A stretch of 64,000 nt of DNA, from contig NZ_QMFY01000001.1 in NCBI RefSeq assembly GCF_003286915.1, forward strand, positions 744,001 through 808,000, read 5' to 3'. The notes beneath the pieces were generated by a model. That model did not search any database, was not told the DNA's origin, and was given only the letters and a program-made list of their open reading frames with translations. The number at the start of each line of letters is the position of its first letter. Positions within the stretch are counted from its first letter, which is position 1. This document shows positions 43,257 to 51,267 of the stretch, piece after piece. The DNA comes from Pseudochryseolinea flava (lineage in GTDB: Bacteria > Bacteroidota > Bacteroidia > Cytophagales > Cyclobacteriaceae). The translations under genes were made by a program, and so were the position numbers.

Positions 43257-43967
43257 ATGAATAAAGGCATTTTGTATTTGATCCCCAACCTTATCGCACC
43301 CGATACGCATGACCAAGCATTGCCACCCGATATGAAAAGAACGCTTGCCACCTTGAAAGATTTTCTCGCCGAAGACGTTCGTAGCGCGCGAAGATTTCTC
43401 AGCAGCTTAAAGATCTATGAAAGTATAGAAGCGTTAAATTTTCAAATTCTGGACAAAGAAACGCGTTTCGAAACAATGGGGGCACTTTTGGATCCATTGT
43501 TGAAAGGAAATTCGATGGGTGTTCTTTCTGAATCGGGTTGCCCTGGCATTGCCGATCCTGGTGCCTTGGCGGCGCGATGGGCCCATGAGAACGGCGTAAA
43601 GGTTATTCCGTTGGTTGGTCCATCCTCTATATTATTAGCATTAATGGCCTCTGGATTAAATGGACAGCGTTTTGCGTTTCACGGCTACCTTCCGATCGAC
43701 GCTAAAGATGCCGCGCAAGCAATCAAAACATTGGAAAAGGAATCGCGTTCGCGTGATCAGACGCAGATATTCATCGAGACCCCTTACCGGAATAACACCG
43801 TGTTTTCGAATCTGATCAAATCGTTGCAAGATCAGACCCGTTTGTGTGTTGCAGCAGATGTTACCGGAAAGGGGGAACTCATCATTTCTCTTCCGGTCAA
43901 AAAATGGAAGACGATTAACATCACGTTTCCGAAAACGCCTGCGGTATTTTTATTTCTGGCGTCTTAA
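43257..43967 (+). CDS. RsmI-like SAM-dependent methyltransferase (tetrapyrrole methylase family)
   Basis: 236 residues. The start (MNKGILYLIPNLI) and the motif GVLSESGCPGIADPGA follow the TP_methylase fold; ETPYRNN and VAADVTGKGE are near the end. RsmI proper, which 2'-O-methylates C1402 of 16S rRNA, is ~285 residues with SDAGTPxISDPG; this shorter variant with CPGIADPG is a distinct Bacteroidota group whose target is not established. It is divergent from DUF2905 and upstream of metK, the gene for its cosubstrate, although metK has its own promoter. Confidence 0.87.
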   Translation: MNKGILYLIPNLIAPDTHDQALPPDMKRTLATLKDFLAEDVRSARRFLSSLKIYESIEALNFQILDKETRFETMGALLDPLLKGNSMGVLSESGCPGIADPGALAARWAHENGVKVIPLVGPSSILLALMASGLNGQRFAFHGYLPIDAKDAAQAIKTLEKESRSRDQTQIFIETPYRNNTVFSNLIKSLQDQTRLCVAADVTGKGELIISLPVKKWKTINITFPKTPAVFLFLAS

Positions 43968-43989
43968 AATCTATTGGCCTAATGGGGTT

Positions 43990-44018
43990 TTGCTTTTAGA
44001 GTTTTCAACCTAAATTTG
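43990..44018 (+). promoter_or_regulatory. Putative metK promoter
   Basis: TTG at 43990-43992 and TAAATTTG at 44011-44018 with 18 bp between them fit the Bacteroidota -33/-7 pattern and lead to a ~28-nt leader before the ATG at 44052. Confidence 0.7.
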
Positions 44019-44051
44019 CCCGCTTACAATCAAAAATTATTTCACAATACT

Positions 44052-45308
44052 ATGCCCTATCTATTTACTTCAGAGTCAGTTTCCGAAGGACACCCGGACA
44101 AAGTTGCAGATCAGATTTCTGATGCGCTCATCGATTATTTCTTAGCCTATGATCCGAGCTCTAAAGTAGCTTGCGAAACACTGGTAACGACTGGTCAGGT
44201 GGTGTTGGCTGGTGAAGTAAAATCACAGGCATATCTTGATGTTCAAGACATCGCGCGTGAAGTAATCCGCAAAATCGGTTACACCAAGAGCGAGTACATG
44301 TTCGAAGCAAATTCTTGCGGGATCTTTTCAGCGATCCACGAACAATCTGCTGACATCAATCAAGGGGTAGAACGTAAGAAAAAAGAAGATCAAGGCGCTG
44401 GCGACCAAGGGATGATGTTCGGCTACGCGACAAACGAAACGGATAACTACATGCCGCTTCCGCTTGAACTTGCCCATCTTCTTCTTCGTGAACTTTCTGC
44501 GATTCGTAGAGAAGGAAAAGTAATGACATACCTCCGCCCTGATGCGAAATCGCAAGTGACGATTGAGTATGGTGATGATAACAAACCATCACGTATCGAT
44601 ACCATCGTGATCTCGACACAGCACGATGAGTTTGGTAAAGATGCTGCCATGTTGAAACAAATTAAAGAAGACGTTATCAACATCGTGGTTCCAAGAATTA
44701 AGAAGAAACTTCCGAAACGCGTTCAGAATCTTTTCGGAGATGATATCAAATATCACGTAAACCCGACTGGTAAATTCGTAATCGGTGGACCACACGGCGA
44801 CACCGGGTTAACAGGTCGTAAAATCATTGTCGACACATATGGTGGAAAAGGTGCACACGGTGGTGGTGCTTTCTCAGGAAAAGATCCATCGAAAGTTGAC
44901 CGTTCTGCTGCATATGCTACACGTCACATTGCAAAAAATCTTGTCGCTGCAGGATTGTGTGATGAAGTGCTTGTACAGGTTGCTTATGCGATCGGTGTTG
45001 CTAAACCAGTTGGTTTATATGTCAATACTTATGGCACTGCAAAAACATCATTGAGCGACGGTGAGATTGCAGAAAAGGTAGCGAAGATCTTTGACATGCG
45101 TCCTTACTTTATTGAAGAGCGCTTTGGTTTGAGAACGCCAATTTATGCAGAAACTGCGGCATACGGCCACATGGGTCGTGAACCAAAAACTGTTGAGAAG
45201 ATTTTCAACAAAGGAAAAAACAACGAGAAGAAAGTAAAAGTGGAATTGTTCCCTTGGGAAAAACTTGATTTTGTTGATCAGGTGAAGAAGACTTTTAAAT
45301 TGAATTAA
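44052..45308 (+). CDS. metK: S-adenosylmethionine synthetase
   Basis: 418 residues from the ATG at 44052 ([21 protein letters not shown]); an upstream frame start at 44016 lies inside the -7 box and is rejected. Family signatures are [12 protein letters not shown] and [16 protein letters not shown]. The enzyme makes S-adenosylmethionine from ATP and methionine. The protein has a Lys-rich insertion near the C-terminus ([19 protein letters not shown]) that is common in Bacteroidota. It is a monocistronic gene with its own promoter and terminator. An SAM riboswitch was looked for and not seen. Confidence 0.97.
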   Translation: MPYLFTSESVSEGHPDKVADQISDALIDYFLAYDPSSKVACETLVTTGQVVLAGEVKSQAYLDVQDIAREVIRKIGYTKSEYMFEANSCGIFSAIHEQSADINQGVERKKKEDQGAGDQGMMFGYATNETDNYMPLPLELAHLLLRELSAIRREGKVMTYLRPDAKSQVTIEYGDDNKPSRIDTIVISTQHDEFGKDAAMLKQIKEDVINIVVPRIKKKLPKRVQNLFGDDIKYHVNPTGKFVIGGPHGDTGLTGRKIIVDTYGGKGAHGGGAFSGKDPSKVDRSAAYATRHIAKNLVAAGLCDEVLVQVAYAIGVAKPVGLYVNTYGTAKTSLSDGEIAEKVAKIFDMRPYFIEERFGLRTPIYAETAAYGHMGREPKTVEKIFNKGKNNEKKVKVELFPWEKLDFVDQVKKTFKLN

Positions 45309-45316
45309 GAAAAAGT

Positions 45317-45369
45317 CCGGAAGCTTGCCTGCCGTAGTGATACGAAGGCATGGATGGAAAATCCGGAAG
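45317..45369. repeat. REP-like hairpin element bounded by 8-bp direct repeats
   Basis: TCCGGAAG occurs at 45317-45324 and 45362-45369. Between them is a two-part stem: TGCCT (45327-45331) with AGGCA (45347-45351), and CGTA (45334-45337) with TACG (45342-45345) around a 4-nt loop. The stem resembles short palindromic elements scattered in Bacteroidota genomes. The direct repeats could be a target duplication or part of an outer stem (TCCGGA is palindromic). It lies between metK and its terminator. Confidence 0.5.
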
Positions 45370-45376
45370 AAAAAAC

Positions 45377-45415
45377 AAGCTGCTCTTAATTTTTTTAGGA
45401 GCAGCTTTATTTTTG
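45377..45415 (+). terminator. metK terminator
   Basis: AAGCTGCTCTTAA pairs with TTAGGAGCAGCTT (13 bp, one G-U) around a T-loop, followed by TATTTTTG. Confidence 0.85.
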
Positions 45416-45491
45416 TTAACGATTAACGATTAACGATTTAACGATTAACGATTAACGATTAACGATTAACGATTAACGATTAACGATTAAC
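45416..45491. repeat. Heptamer tandem array (GATTAAC)10
   Basis: Ten copies of GATTAAC (45421-45491), preceded by a partial TTAAC; the third unit (45435-45442) has one extra T. The array ends exactly at the stop codon of the convergent acyl-CoA dehydrogenase gene. Perfect units other than one suggest recent slippage expansion. There are no spacers, so it is not CRISPR. Confidence 0.97.
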
Positions 45492-46847
45492 CTAAACAAA
45501 AGCACTCTGCCCCGTAATCGCTCTTCCAACAATGAGTGTGTTGATTTCTTTCGTGCCCTCATATGAATAAATTGCTTCTGCGTCGGCAACGAAACGCGCA
45601 ATATCATGCTCAATGAGTATACCATTGCCACCAAACAACTCACGCGCATGACTCACAACGTCGCGCGTTCTTAACGTACAGAACACTTTCGCGAGAGAAG
45701 CTTGTTCATCGGTAAGCTTGCCGGCATCTTGAAGTTGAGACAGGCGACACACCATCGTTTGCATGGCTGTAAGGTTGCTAAGCATTTCAACCAAAAGATC
45801 TTGTACCATTTGAAAGCTGCTAATCGTTCTTCCAAACTGTTTCCTTTCGTTTGTGTATGCGAGTGCGCTTTCGTAAGCACCACGCGCACAACCAACCGCT
45901 TGCCATGCTACGCCAGCGCGCGTCATGCGAAGTACCTTAGCAGTGTCTTTAAAACCATTCGCTTCTTGCAGTCGATTAACTTCTGAAACTTTGCAATCTG
46001 TTAGCGTAATGAGCGCATTTTGAACAATGCGCAATGCCATTTTGCCCTTTATCTTTTCAGCTTTGAACCCAGGATTTCCTTTTTCAATAATAAATCCTTT
46101 CACGTTTCCATCATCAAGGTCGCGTGCCCAAATAATGACAAGGTCAGCAAATGTTGCATTGCCGATCCACTTCTTTTGTCCGTTCAGAATCCAAGAATCG
46201 CCCTCTCTTTTGCACGTACACGTTAGTCCACCCGCTGCGCCGGAACCCACTTCAGGTTCGGTCAATCCGAAAGCGCCGATTAACTCCATTCGTTGCATCG
46301 GAGGAAGCCATTTTTGTTTTTGTTCTTCTGATCCGCAGAAATAAATAGAGCCCATCGCCAATCCGCTTTGCACGCCGAAGAATGTAGAAATAGAACAATC
46401 AACTCTCGCCATTTCCATCGCTAGAAATCCCTCTAACAAAGAAGATCTCCCTGGGCAACCGTATCCTTGATAAGTCAATCCGGTGATGTTAAGCTTGGCG
46501 ACCTCGGGAATAATATGATGAGGGAATTCATCTTTTAGCCAATACTCGTTGGCAATTGGTTTGATCGTTTTCTGCATGAACTCGCGTACGCTCAATTGAA
46601 TGGCGCGTTCTTCAGGCGATAGCAGTTGGTGCAAGTCGTAGAAGTCGCCATCGATGTCAGGAAACTCATGCTTCTTTTTTCCGCCTTCCATAAACTTCAT
46701 CAATTTCTGAAGATCCTCGCTCTTCATGCTGCTTACGAGTCCAACCATTTTGTTGAGATCAACTTTTTCTGAAAGCTTGGCAATTTTGTCCATATCGAGC
46801 TGTTGAAGCAGATTCAGCGACGATTTTATTTTTTTGAAGAACGACAT
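45492..46847 (-). CDS. Acyl-CoA dehydrogenase, glutaryl-CoA dehydrogenase-like
   Basis: 451 residues. The core (from ~75) has the ACAD pattern: FGLTEPEVGSGAAGGLTCT, QKKWIGNATFADLVIIWA, ERKQFGRTISSFQ and the catalytic Glu in YSYEGTKEINTLIVGRAITGQ, whose ending agrees with the glutaryl-CoA dehydrogenase clade. About 75 residues at the N-terminus (FKKIKSSLNLLQQLDMDKIAK and following) are an added helical, Lys/Met-rich extension not found in GCDH. Substrate undetermined: GCDH-like relatives oxidise glutaryl-, isovaleryl- or other short acyl-CoA. Single minus-strand gene, separated from the beta-oxidation operon by ~40 kb. Confidence 0.9.
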   Translation of the reverse strand: MSFFKKIKSSLNLLQQLDMDKIAKLSEKVDLNKMVGLVSSMKSEDLQKLMKFMEGGKKKHEFPDIDGDFYDLHQLLSPEERAIQLSVREFMQKTIKPIANEYWLKDEFPHHIIPEVAKLNITGLTYQGYGCPGRSSLLEGFLAMEMARVDCSISTFFGVQSGLAMGSIYFCGSEEQKQKWLPPMQRMELIGAFGLTEPEVGSGAAGGLTCTCKREGDSWILNGQKKWIGNATFADLVIIWARDLDDGNVKGFIIEKGNPGFKAEKIKGKMALRIVQNALITLTDCKVSEVNRLQEANGFKDTAKVLRMTRAGVAWQAVGCARGAYESALAYTNERKQFGRTISSFQMVQDLLVEMLSNLTAMQTMVCRLSQLQDAGKLTDEQASLAKVFCTLRTRDVVSHARELFGGNGILIEHDIARFVADAEAIYSYEGTKEINTLIVGRAITGQSAFV

Positions 46848-47301
46848 CTTTTATTGTTTAATGAATAACAAATTGATTAACTCCCGCCAGGATATCAAGT
46901 GAATTGATAACTTTAATGCCAACCTAATCTCGATTGTGATATCGTATGTGTCAGCCAAAATCAAAGTATATAGTTTTACGATTTCACCTACATCATCGAG
47001 TCCATGCCTAGTGTTTCTATGGTTTTCTACTAGTGTTCCTCCAGTCATCTTGTACTTATCCTATACTCTTCCTGCACTTATCTTACACAAAGAGAGTATA
47101 GCTAACTGGCGCATCTTTGCGGCTTCAACGGCAGAACAAGCTACTAATGCTTTCTACTACTTACTTCTTGCTTCTTCATGATCTTAAAACTGGTGTCACT
47201 TCGGAGCCGAACAGTTGAATAAATAAGAACACAGGCGGATAAAATAGTGTGATGATGCTAACGCGTTGTTTATTAATTTAGATTAACCTAAACAGATCGT
47301 T
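46848..47301. other. 454-base intergenic region without a convincing gene
   Basis: Two opposite-strand frames (46851-47048 minus, 46936-47181 plus) have no recognisable content. There is an inverted repeat CTATACTCT (47061-47069) / AGAGTATAG (47093-47101) with a 23-nt loop, and a local repetition of CTTATC. It contains the divergent promoters of the acyl-CoA dehydrogenase and the M2 peptidase; no clear TAnnTTTG box was found for the latter. Confidence 0.6.
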
Positions 47302-49110
47302 ATGAAAAGCCTTCTCAAGTATTTCATTTTATCAGGTGTTGCCGTTTTGATGTCATGCGGGAAAAAGTCGGAGGAAGATGCGAATACGTCCTATCAAGAT
47401 CGCGCCGATGCTTACCTTTCGGCCTATAGTGCTGAATACAAAAAGCTATACACGGCCTCGGGTGAAAAATCTTGGAACCTCAATACGAAAATTGTTGACG
47501 GCGATACGATCACGCAGCGCGAATACGAGGAAGCTACTAACAAGCTTAATCACTTTACTGGAAGCGACGCCAATATCGACTCCATTCAAAATCTACTGGC
47601 GATAAAGGAAAAACTTACCACGATTCAAGTAAGGCAGCTCAATCAAATGTTGTTTATGGCGGGTGGCAATCCTGCGAAAGCGGCCGAGATCGTCAAGGCC
47701 CTGACAAAAGAAAACGCGACGCAAACGCAGGTGTTGTTTGGTTTTGATTTTAAGATCGATGGAAAATCTGTTACCAAGAATGACATCAACGACGTGCTTA
47801 CATCATCATCAAAACTTACTGAAAGATTGAAAGCGTGGAATGCGAGTAAAGAGGTTGGTGTGCCGCTAAAGAAAGGCCTTGTTCAGCTACGCGATCTTCG
47901 GAACAAAAGTGTGCAAGCATTAGGCTATGATGATTTCTTCAGTTACCAGGTTTCAGAATTTGGCATGACACGCGAAGAAATGACTGCGATGACAGAAGGA
48001 TTTATCAAAGAAATCTGGCCGTTGTATCGTGAACTTCATACGTGGGCCCGCTACACATTAGCAAAAAAATATAAGCAACCAGTTCCCGAATATTTGCCGG
48101 CGCATTGGGTTACGAATCAATGGGGACAAGATTGGACGGCGATGGTATCCGTTGAAGGATTGAACATTGACGATACTTTAAAAAAGAAATCACCAGAATG
48201 GATTGTGAAGAAGGGTGAGGAGTTTTATGTGTCGTTGGGTTTTGATCCGTTGCCGAAATCATTTTATGAAAAGTCAAGTTTATATCCCCTTCCTGCCGAC
48301 GCAACATACAAAAAAAATAATCATGCATCGGCGTGGCATGTCGATCTCGATCAGGATGTACGTTCATTGATGAGTATTCAAACCAATACGGAATGGTGGG
48401 AGACAACGCTGCATGAGTTAGGTCACATCTACTACTACCAAGCATACACAAGACCAGAAGTTCCGCTCGTGCTAAGAGCCGGTGCAAACCGAGCTTTCCA
48501 TGAAGCGATCGGAACCCAAATAGGCTTGGCATCTTTGCAAAAGCCACTGTTAGAAAATGTAAAATTAATTCCGCCAGGCACAGCGACGAACGATACACTC
48601 AAGCTTTTGTCAGATGCGCTTCAACATATTGTGGTGATTCCATGGGGTGCCGGCGTGATGACGCAGTTTGAACATGATCTATACAGTAAGAATCTTCCTG
48701 AGACCGAATTCAATAAACGGTGGTGGGAACTGGTGAAAAAATATCAAGGAATTGTTCCTCCCACTGATCGCGATGAAAAATATTGTGACGCTTGTTCTAA
48801 AACACACATCATCGACGACGCGGCGCAATACTATGACTATTCTATTGCAGAAATTTTGCTGTTTCAATTTCATGAACACATCGCAAAAAACATTTTGAAA
48901 CAAGATGTCCACGCAACGAATTATTGGGGAAGTAAAGAAGCCGGCGCATTCCTAAAGCAACTCACAAGCCCAGGCGCAACGGTCGATTGGAGAGAACATT
49001 TAAAAGCAACCATTGGGTCAGAAGTTAGTGCGAAGCCCTTGCTGAATTATTTTGCTCCGTTGATGACATGGTTGCAGAAAGAAAATAAAGGGCGGAGGTA
49101 CACGCTTTAG
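47302..49110 (+). CDS. M2 family peptidyl-dipeptidase (ACE-like) lipoprotein
   Basis: 602 residues. A lipoprotein signal ends in VLMSC. The zinc site is HELGH (His371, Glu372, His375) with the third ligand Glu401 in FHEAIGTQIGLAS, the spacing of angiotensin-converting enzyme plus two residues; upstream is WETTLHELGHIYYYQAYTRPEVPLVLRAGANRAFHE. It removes C-terminal dipeptides in the periplasm or at the surface. The length is that of bacterial ACE homologues. It is a single gene; its stop is followed closely by the convergent TrmH-family gene without an obvious terminator. Confidence 0.93.
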   Translation: MKSLLKYFILSGVAVLMSCGKKSEEDANTSYQDRADAYLSAYSAEYKKLYTASGEKSWNLNTKIVDGDTITQREYEEATNKLNHFTGSDANIDSIQNLLAIKEKLTTIQVRQLNQMLFMAGGNPAKAAEIVKALTKENATQTQVLFGFDFKIDGKSVTKNDINDVLTSSSKLTERLKAWNASKEVGVPLKKGLVQLRDLRNKSVQALGYDDFFSYQVSEFGMTREEMTAMTEGFIKEIWPLYRELHTWARYTLAKKYKQPVPEYLPAHWVTNQWGQDWTAMVSVEGLNIDDTLKKKSPEWIVKKGEEFYVSLGFDPLPKSFYEKSSLYPLPADATYKKNNHASAWHVDLDQDVRSLMSIQTNTEWWETTLHELGHIYYYQAYTRPEVPLVLRAGANRAFHEAIGTQIGLASLQKPLLENVKLIPPGTATNDTLKLLSDALQHIVVIPWGAGVMTQFEHDLYSKNLPETEFNKRWWELVKKYQGIVPPTDRDEKYCDACSKTHIIDDAAQYYDYSIAEILLFQFHEHIAKNILKQDVHATNYWGSKEAGAFLKQLTSPGATVDWREHLKATIGSEVSAKPLLNYFAPLMTWLQKENKGRRYTL

Positions 49111-49132
49111 CAGAGCATTCGCTGATCTTTGT

Positions 49133-49663
49133 TCAAAGTCGGAGTTTGCGAAAGATTTCCCAGAGCACGATTCCCATACACACCGACACATTGAAAGAGT
49201 GTTTGGTTCCTGTCTGTGGAATTTCAATCGCCTCATCGCCCTGTTCGATTGCTTCTTCGCTTACGCCGTTCACCTCATTGCCGAAGACCAGGCAATATTT
49301 TTCATGTGGTTCTGGTGTGAAGTGATGCAGCGGTATGCTGCTGGAGGTTTGCTCAACAATTAAAATTTTGTAGCCTTCTGATTTTAAAGTTCTTAGGGCC
49401 TCCTCCGTTTTCTCGGCATATACCCATTCAACGGACTCGGTAGCGCCCAGCGCGGTTTTTTGAATTTCACGGTGCGGCGGAGTGCCGGTGATTCCTGTTA
49501 GATAAATTTTCTCCAAACGAAATGCATCGGCGGTCCTGAAAGCCGAGCCGACGTTGTGCAGGCTGCGAATGTTGTCGAGTAAAATACAAACCGGCAGTTT
49601 CTCCGCGGTTTTAAAATCATCCACACTCATTCTTCCCAGCTCTTCAAGTTTTAGTTTTTTCAT
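49133..49663 (-). CDS. TrmH/SpoU-family RNA methyltransferase
   Basis: 176 residues from the ATG at 49663 (MKKLKLEELGRMS). SPOUT trefoil-knot motifs: LLDNIRSLHNVGSAFRTADAF (motif 1), LVFGNEVNGVSEEAI (motif 2) and IEIPQTGTKHSFNVSVCMGIVLWEIFRK (motif 3). It 2'-O-methylates ribose of tRNA or rRNA; position is not predictable here. Length is short, as in TrmL or TrmH-like single-domain forms. Convergent with the M2 peptidase and divergent from the GAF protein. Confidence 0.92.
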   Translation of the reverse strand: MKKLKLEELGRMSVDDFKTAEKLPVCILLDNIRSLHNVGSAFRTADAFRLEKIYLTGITGTPPHREIQKTALGATESVEWVYAEKTEEALRTLKSEGYKILIVEQTSSSIPLHHFTPEPHEKYCLVFGNEVNGVSEEAIEQGDEAIEIPQTGTKHSFNVSVCMGIVLWEIFRKLRL

Positions 49664-49746
49664 ATTCACCGTTGTAATCCGCACGCGAAATATAGGGCGT
49701 TATCTTCTTATTCTGTAATTTCGGACGAAACCCGTTTGCTCGTGCT

Positions 49747-51153
49747 ATGACCATGGAAGAAAAATCACTCTGGAAAAAAGTCTCCTGTCTCGGTGTAAAA
49801 CTCGACATGGATTTCAGATTGTCGCGCAGGATCATTTTGTCGAATCGTTTTGGAATGCTCATCGCCTTCCTCACATCCTGCTTTATGATCGTATTTCTTT
49901 TCCGCGAGAACTCTGCGGTGTTGCCATTTTTGGGAATGCTTGTAGTCGCCCTTAGTATTCCTTTTTTTAACGCGCTGGATATGATTCATACCTCGCGTTT
50001 AATTGTAAGCATTATTCCTGCACTTGGAATTTTCATTTTGAATATCTCGCAAAAATTTGATGGTGCCGAAGGAATCGATATTCTCCATTATGCCACACCG
50101 AGAATGATAATCATCGGCTCGGTGGTGCTTCCTTTCACCATGTTTACCGCCGCCGAAAAACTCTATGTTTGGTTTTCGGTCGTCTTTATCGTGTCGCTTG
50201 GTGTTGGGTATGATTGGATTCATGAAGCGATGGATATCGATTATGTTTCACTCGGTTTAAAAAATGATCATTATGCAATCATCTTCGAAGATTCGCTGGT
50301 GATGACAATCATGACGCTTGCCGCAGCGGGTTTTATGTTTGGTATGGGCAACCAGTACGATTTGAAGGTGAAAAAAATGCTCGATGAAGCATTGGCGCAA
50401 ACGGACTCGCTGAAGAAAAATGAAGAGTCGCTTCGGAAAACATTATCGGAATTAGAAGAGGCGCGCACAAAAGATGACCAACGAAATTGGGTTGCTAAAG
50501 GCGTAGCCGAGCTGAGTGTAATTCTGCAGTCGGAAAAAAGTGAGACGGTGTTCGATACATGGCTTTCGGCATTGGTCAAGTTCATGAAGGTTAATCAAGG
50601 CGGACTTTTTATTGCCGAGGAGAAGGATGATAAGGTTGTTGAGTTGAAACAGGTAGCAAGTTATGCTTACGAGCGAAAAAAATATTTGCAGCGTGCGGTA
50701 AAACCCGGTGAAGGTCTTCTGGGCCAGGTATTTATTGAAGGGCACAAAATGTATTTGAAGAAAGTGCCGAACGATTATGTTCATATTACATCGGGTTTAG
50801 GCGATGCTGCGCCTCGCGTTCTTGTTGTGATGCCGATTAAAAATGCCGGCGGGATTGAAGGCGTATTGGAGCTGGCCTCATTTCATCCAATGGAAGAACA
50901 TCATTTTGAATTACTTGAAACGTTAAGCGAATCGCTGGCGACATTTATCAGCAATAGCAAGATAAATGAACGTACGCGCAAGTTACTTCAGCAAGCGCAG
51001 ACCATGTCGGAAGAACTGCGTTCAAACGAGGAGGAGATGCGTCAAAACCTTGAGGAACTCACCGCAACACAAGAGGCCGTTGCGCGCAAAGAACGAGAAT
51101 ATCTTGACCGCATTGCGCAGCTGGAAGAGGAGTTGGCGCTTGTGAAATCCTGA
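49747..51153 (+). CDS. Membrane GAF-domain protein without output domain
   Basis: 468 residues. An N-terminal membrane domain of six or seven helices (~30-205) is followed by a coiled coil (~210-245), a GAF domain (~250-405: GGLFIAEEKDDKVVELKQVAS, PGEGLLGQVFIEG, VMPIKNAGGIEGVLELAS) and a second coiled coil to the end (LRSNEEEMRQNLEELTATQEA). A histidine kinase, cyclase or PP2C domain is missing. Bacteroidota often place such GAF plus coiled-coil proteins next to separate partner kinases; none is adjacent. It is 114 bases before mutS in the same direction. Real gene; role unknown. Confidence 0.85.
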   Translation: MTMEEKSLWKKVSCLGVKLDMDFRLSRRIILSNRFGMLIAFLTSCFMIVFLFRENSAVLPFLGMLVVALSIPFFNALDMIHTSRLIVSIIPALGIFILNISQKFDGAEGIDILHYATPRMIIIGSVVLPFTMFTAAEKLYVWFSVVFIVSLGVGYDWIHEAMDIDYVSLGLKNDHYAIIFEDSLVMTIMTLAAAGFMFGMGNQYDLKVKKMLDEALAQTDSLKKNEESLRKTLSELEEARTKDDQRNWVAKGVAELSVILQSEKSETVFDTWLSALVKFMKVNQGGLFIAEEKDDKVVELKQVASYAYERKKYLQRAVKPGEGLLGQVFIEGHKMYLKKVPNDYVHITSGLGDAAPRVLVVMPIKNAGGIEGVLELASFHPMEEHHFELLETLSESLATFISNSKINERTRKLLQQAQTMSEELRSNEEEMRQNLEELTATQEAVARKEREYLDRIAQLEEELALVKS

Positions 51154-51254
51154 TTCTTTTTGCCTTAAACGATAGCATTATCCAACACTTTAATGCGCGA
51201 AAGTTGAAGCGCTATTTTCTTTTGCAGTAGCATTTTACATCTGAAAGTCAGCCT

Positions 51255-51262
51255 TATATTTG
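51255..51262 (+). promoter_or_regulatory. Possible -7 box of mutS
   Basis: TATATTTG fits TAnnTTTG, but it ends only five bases before the ATG at 51268 and has no clear -33 partner; if used, the transcript would be leaderless. Confidence 0.3.
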
Positions 51263-51267
51263 CCGTT

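Noticed and set aside
45416-45491. CRISPR array
   Set aside because: Units of seven bases follow each other without spacers and no cas gene is near.
46851-47181. Opposite frames of 65 and 81 codons in the 454-base gap
   Set aside because: Neither has recognisable motifs; I considered a four-helix-bundle relic but could not support it.
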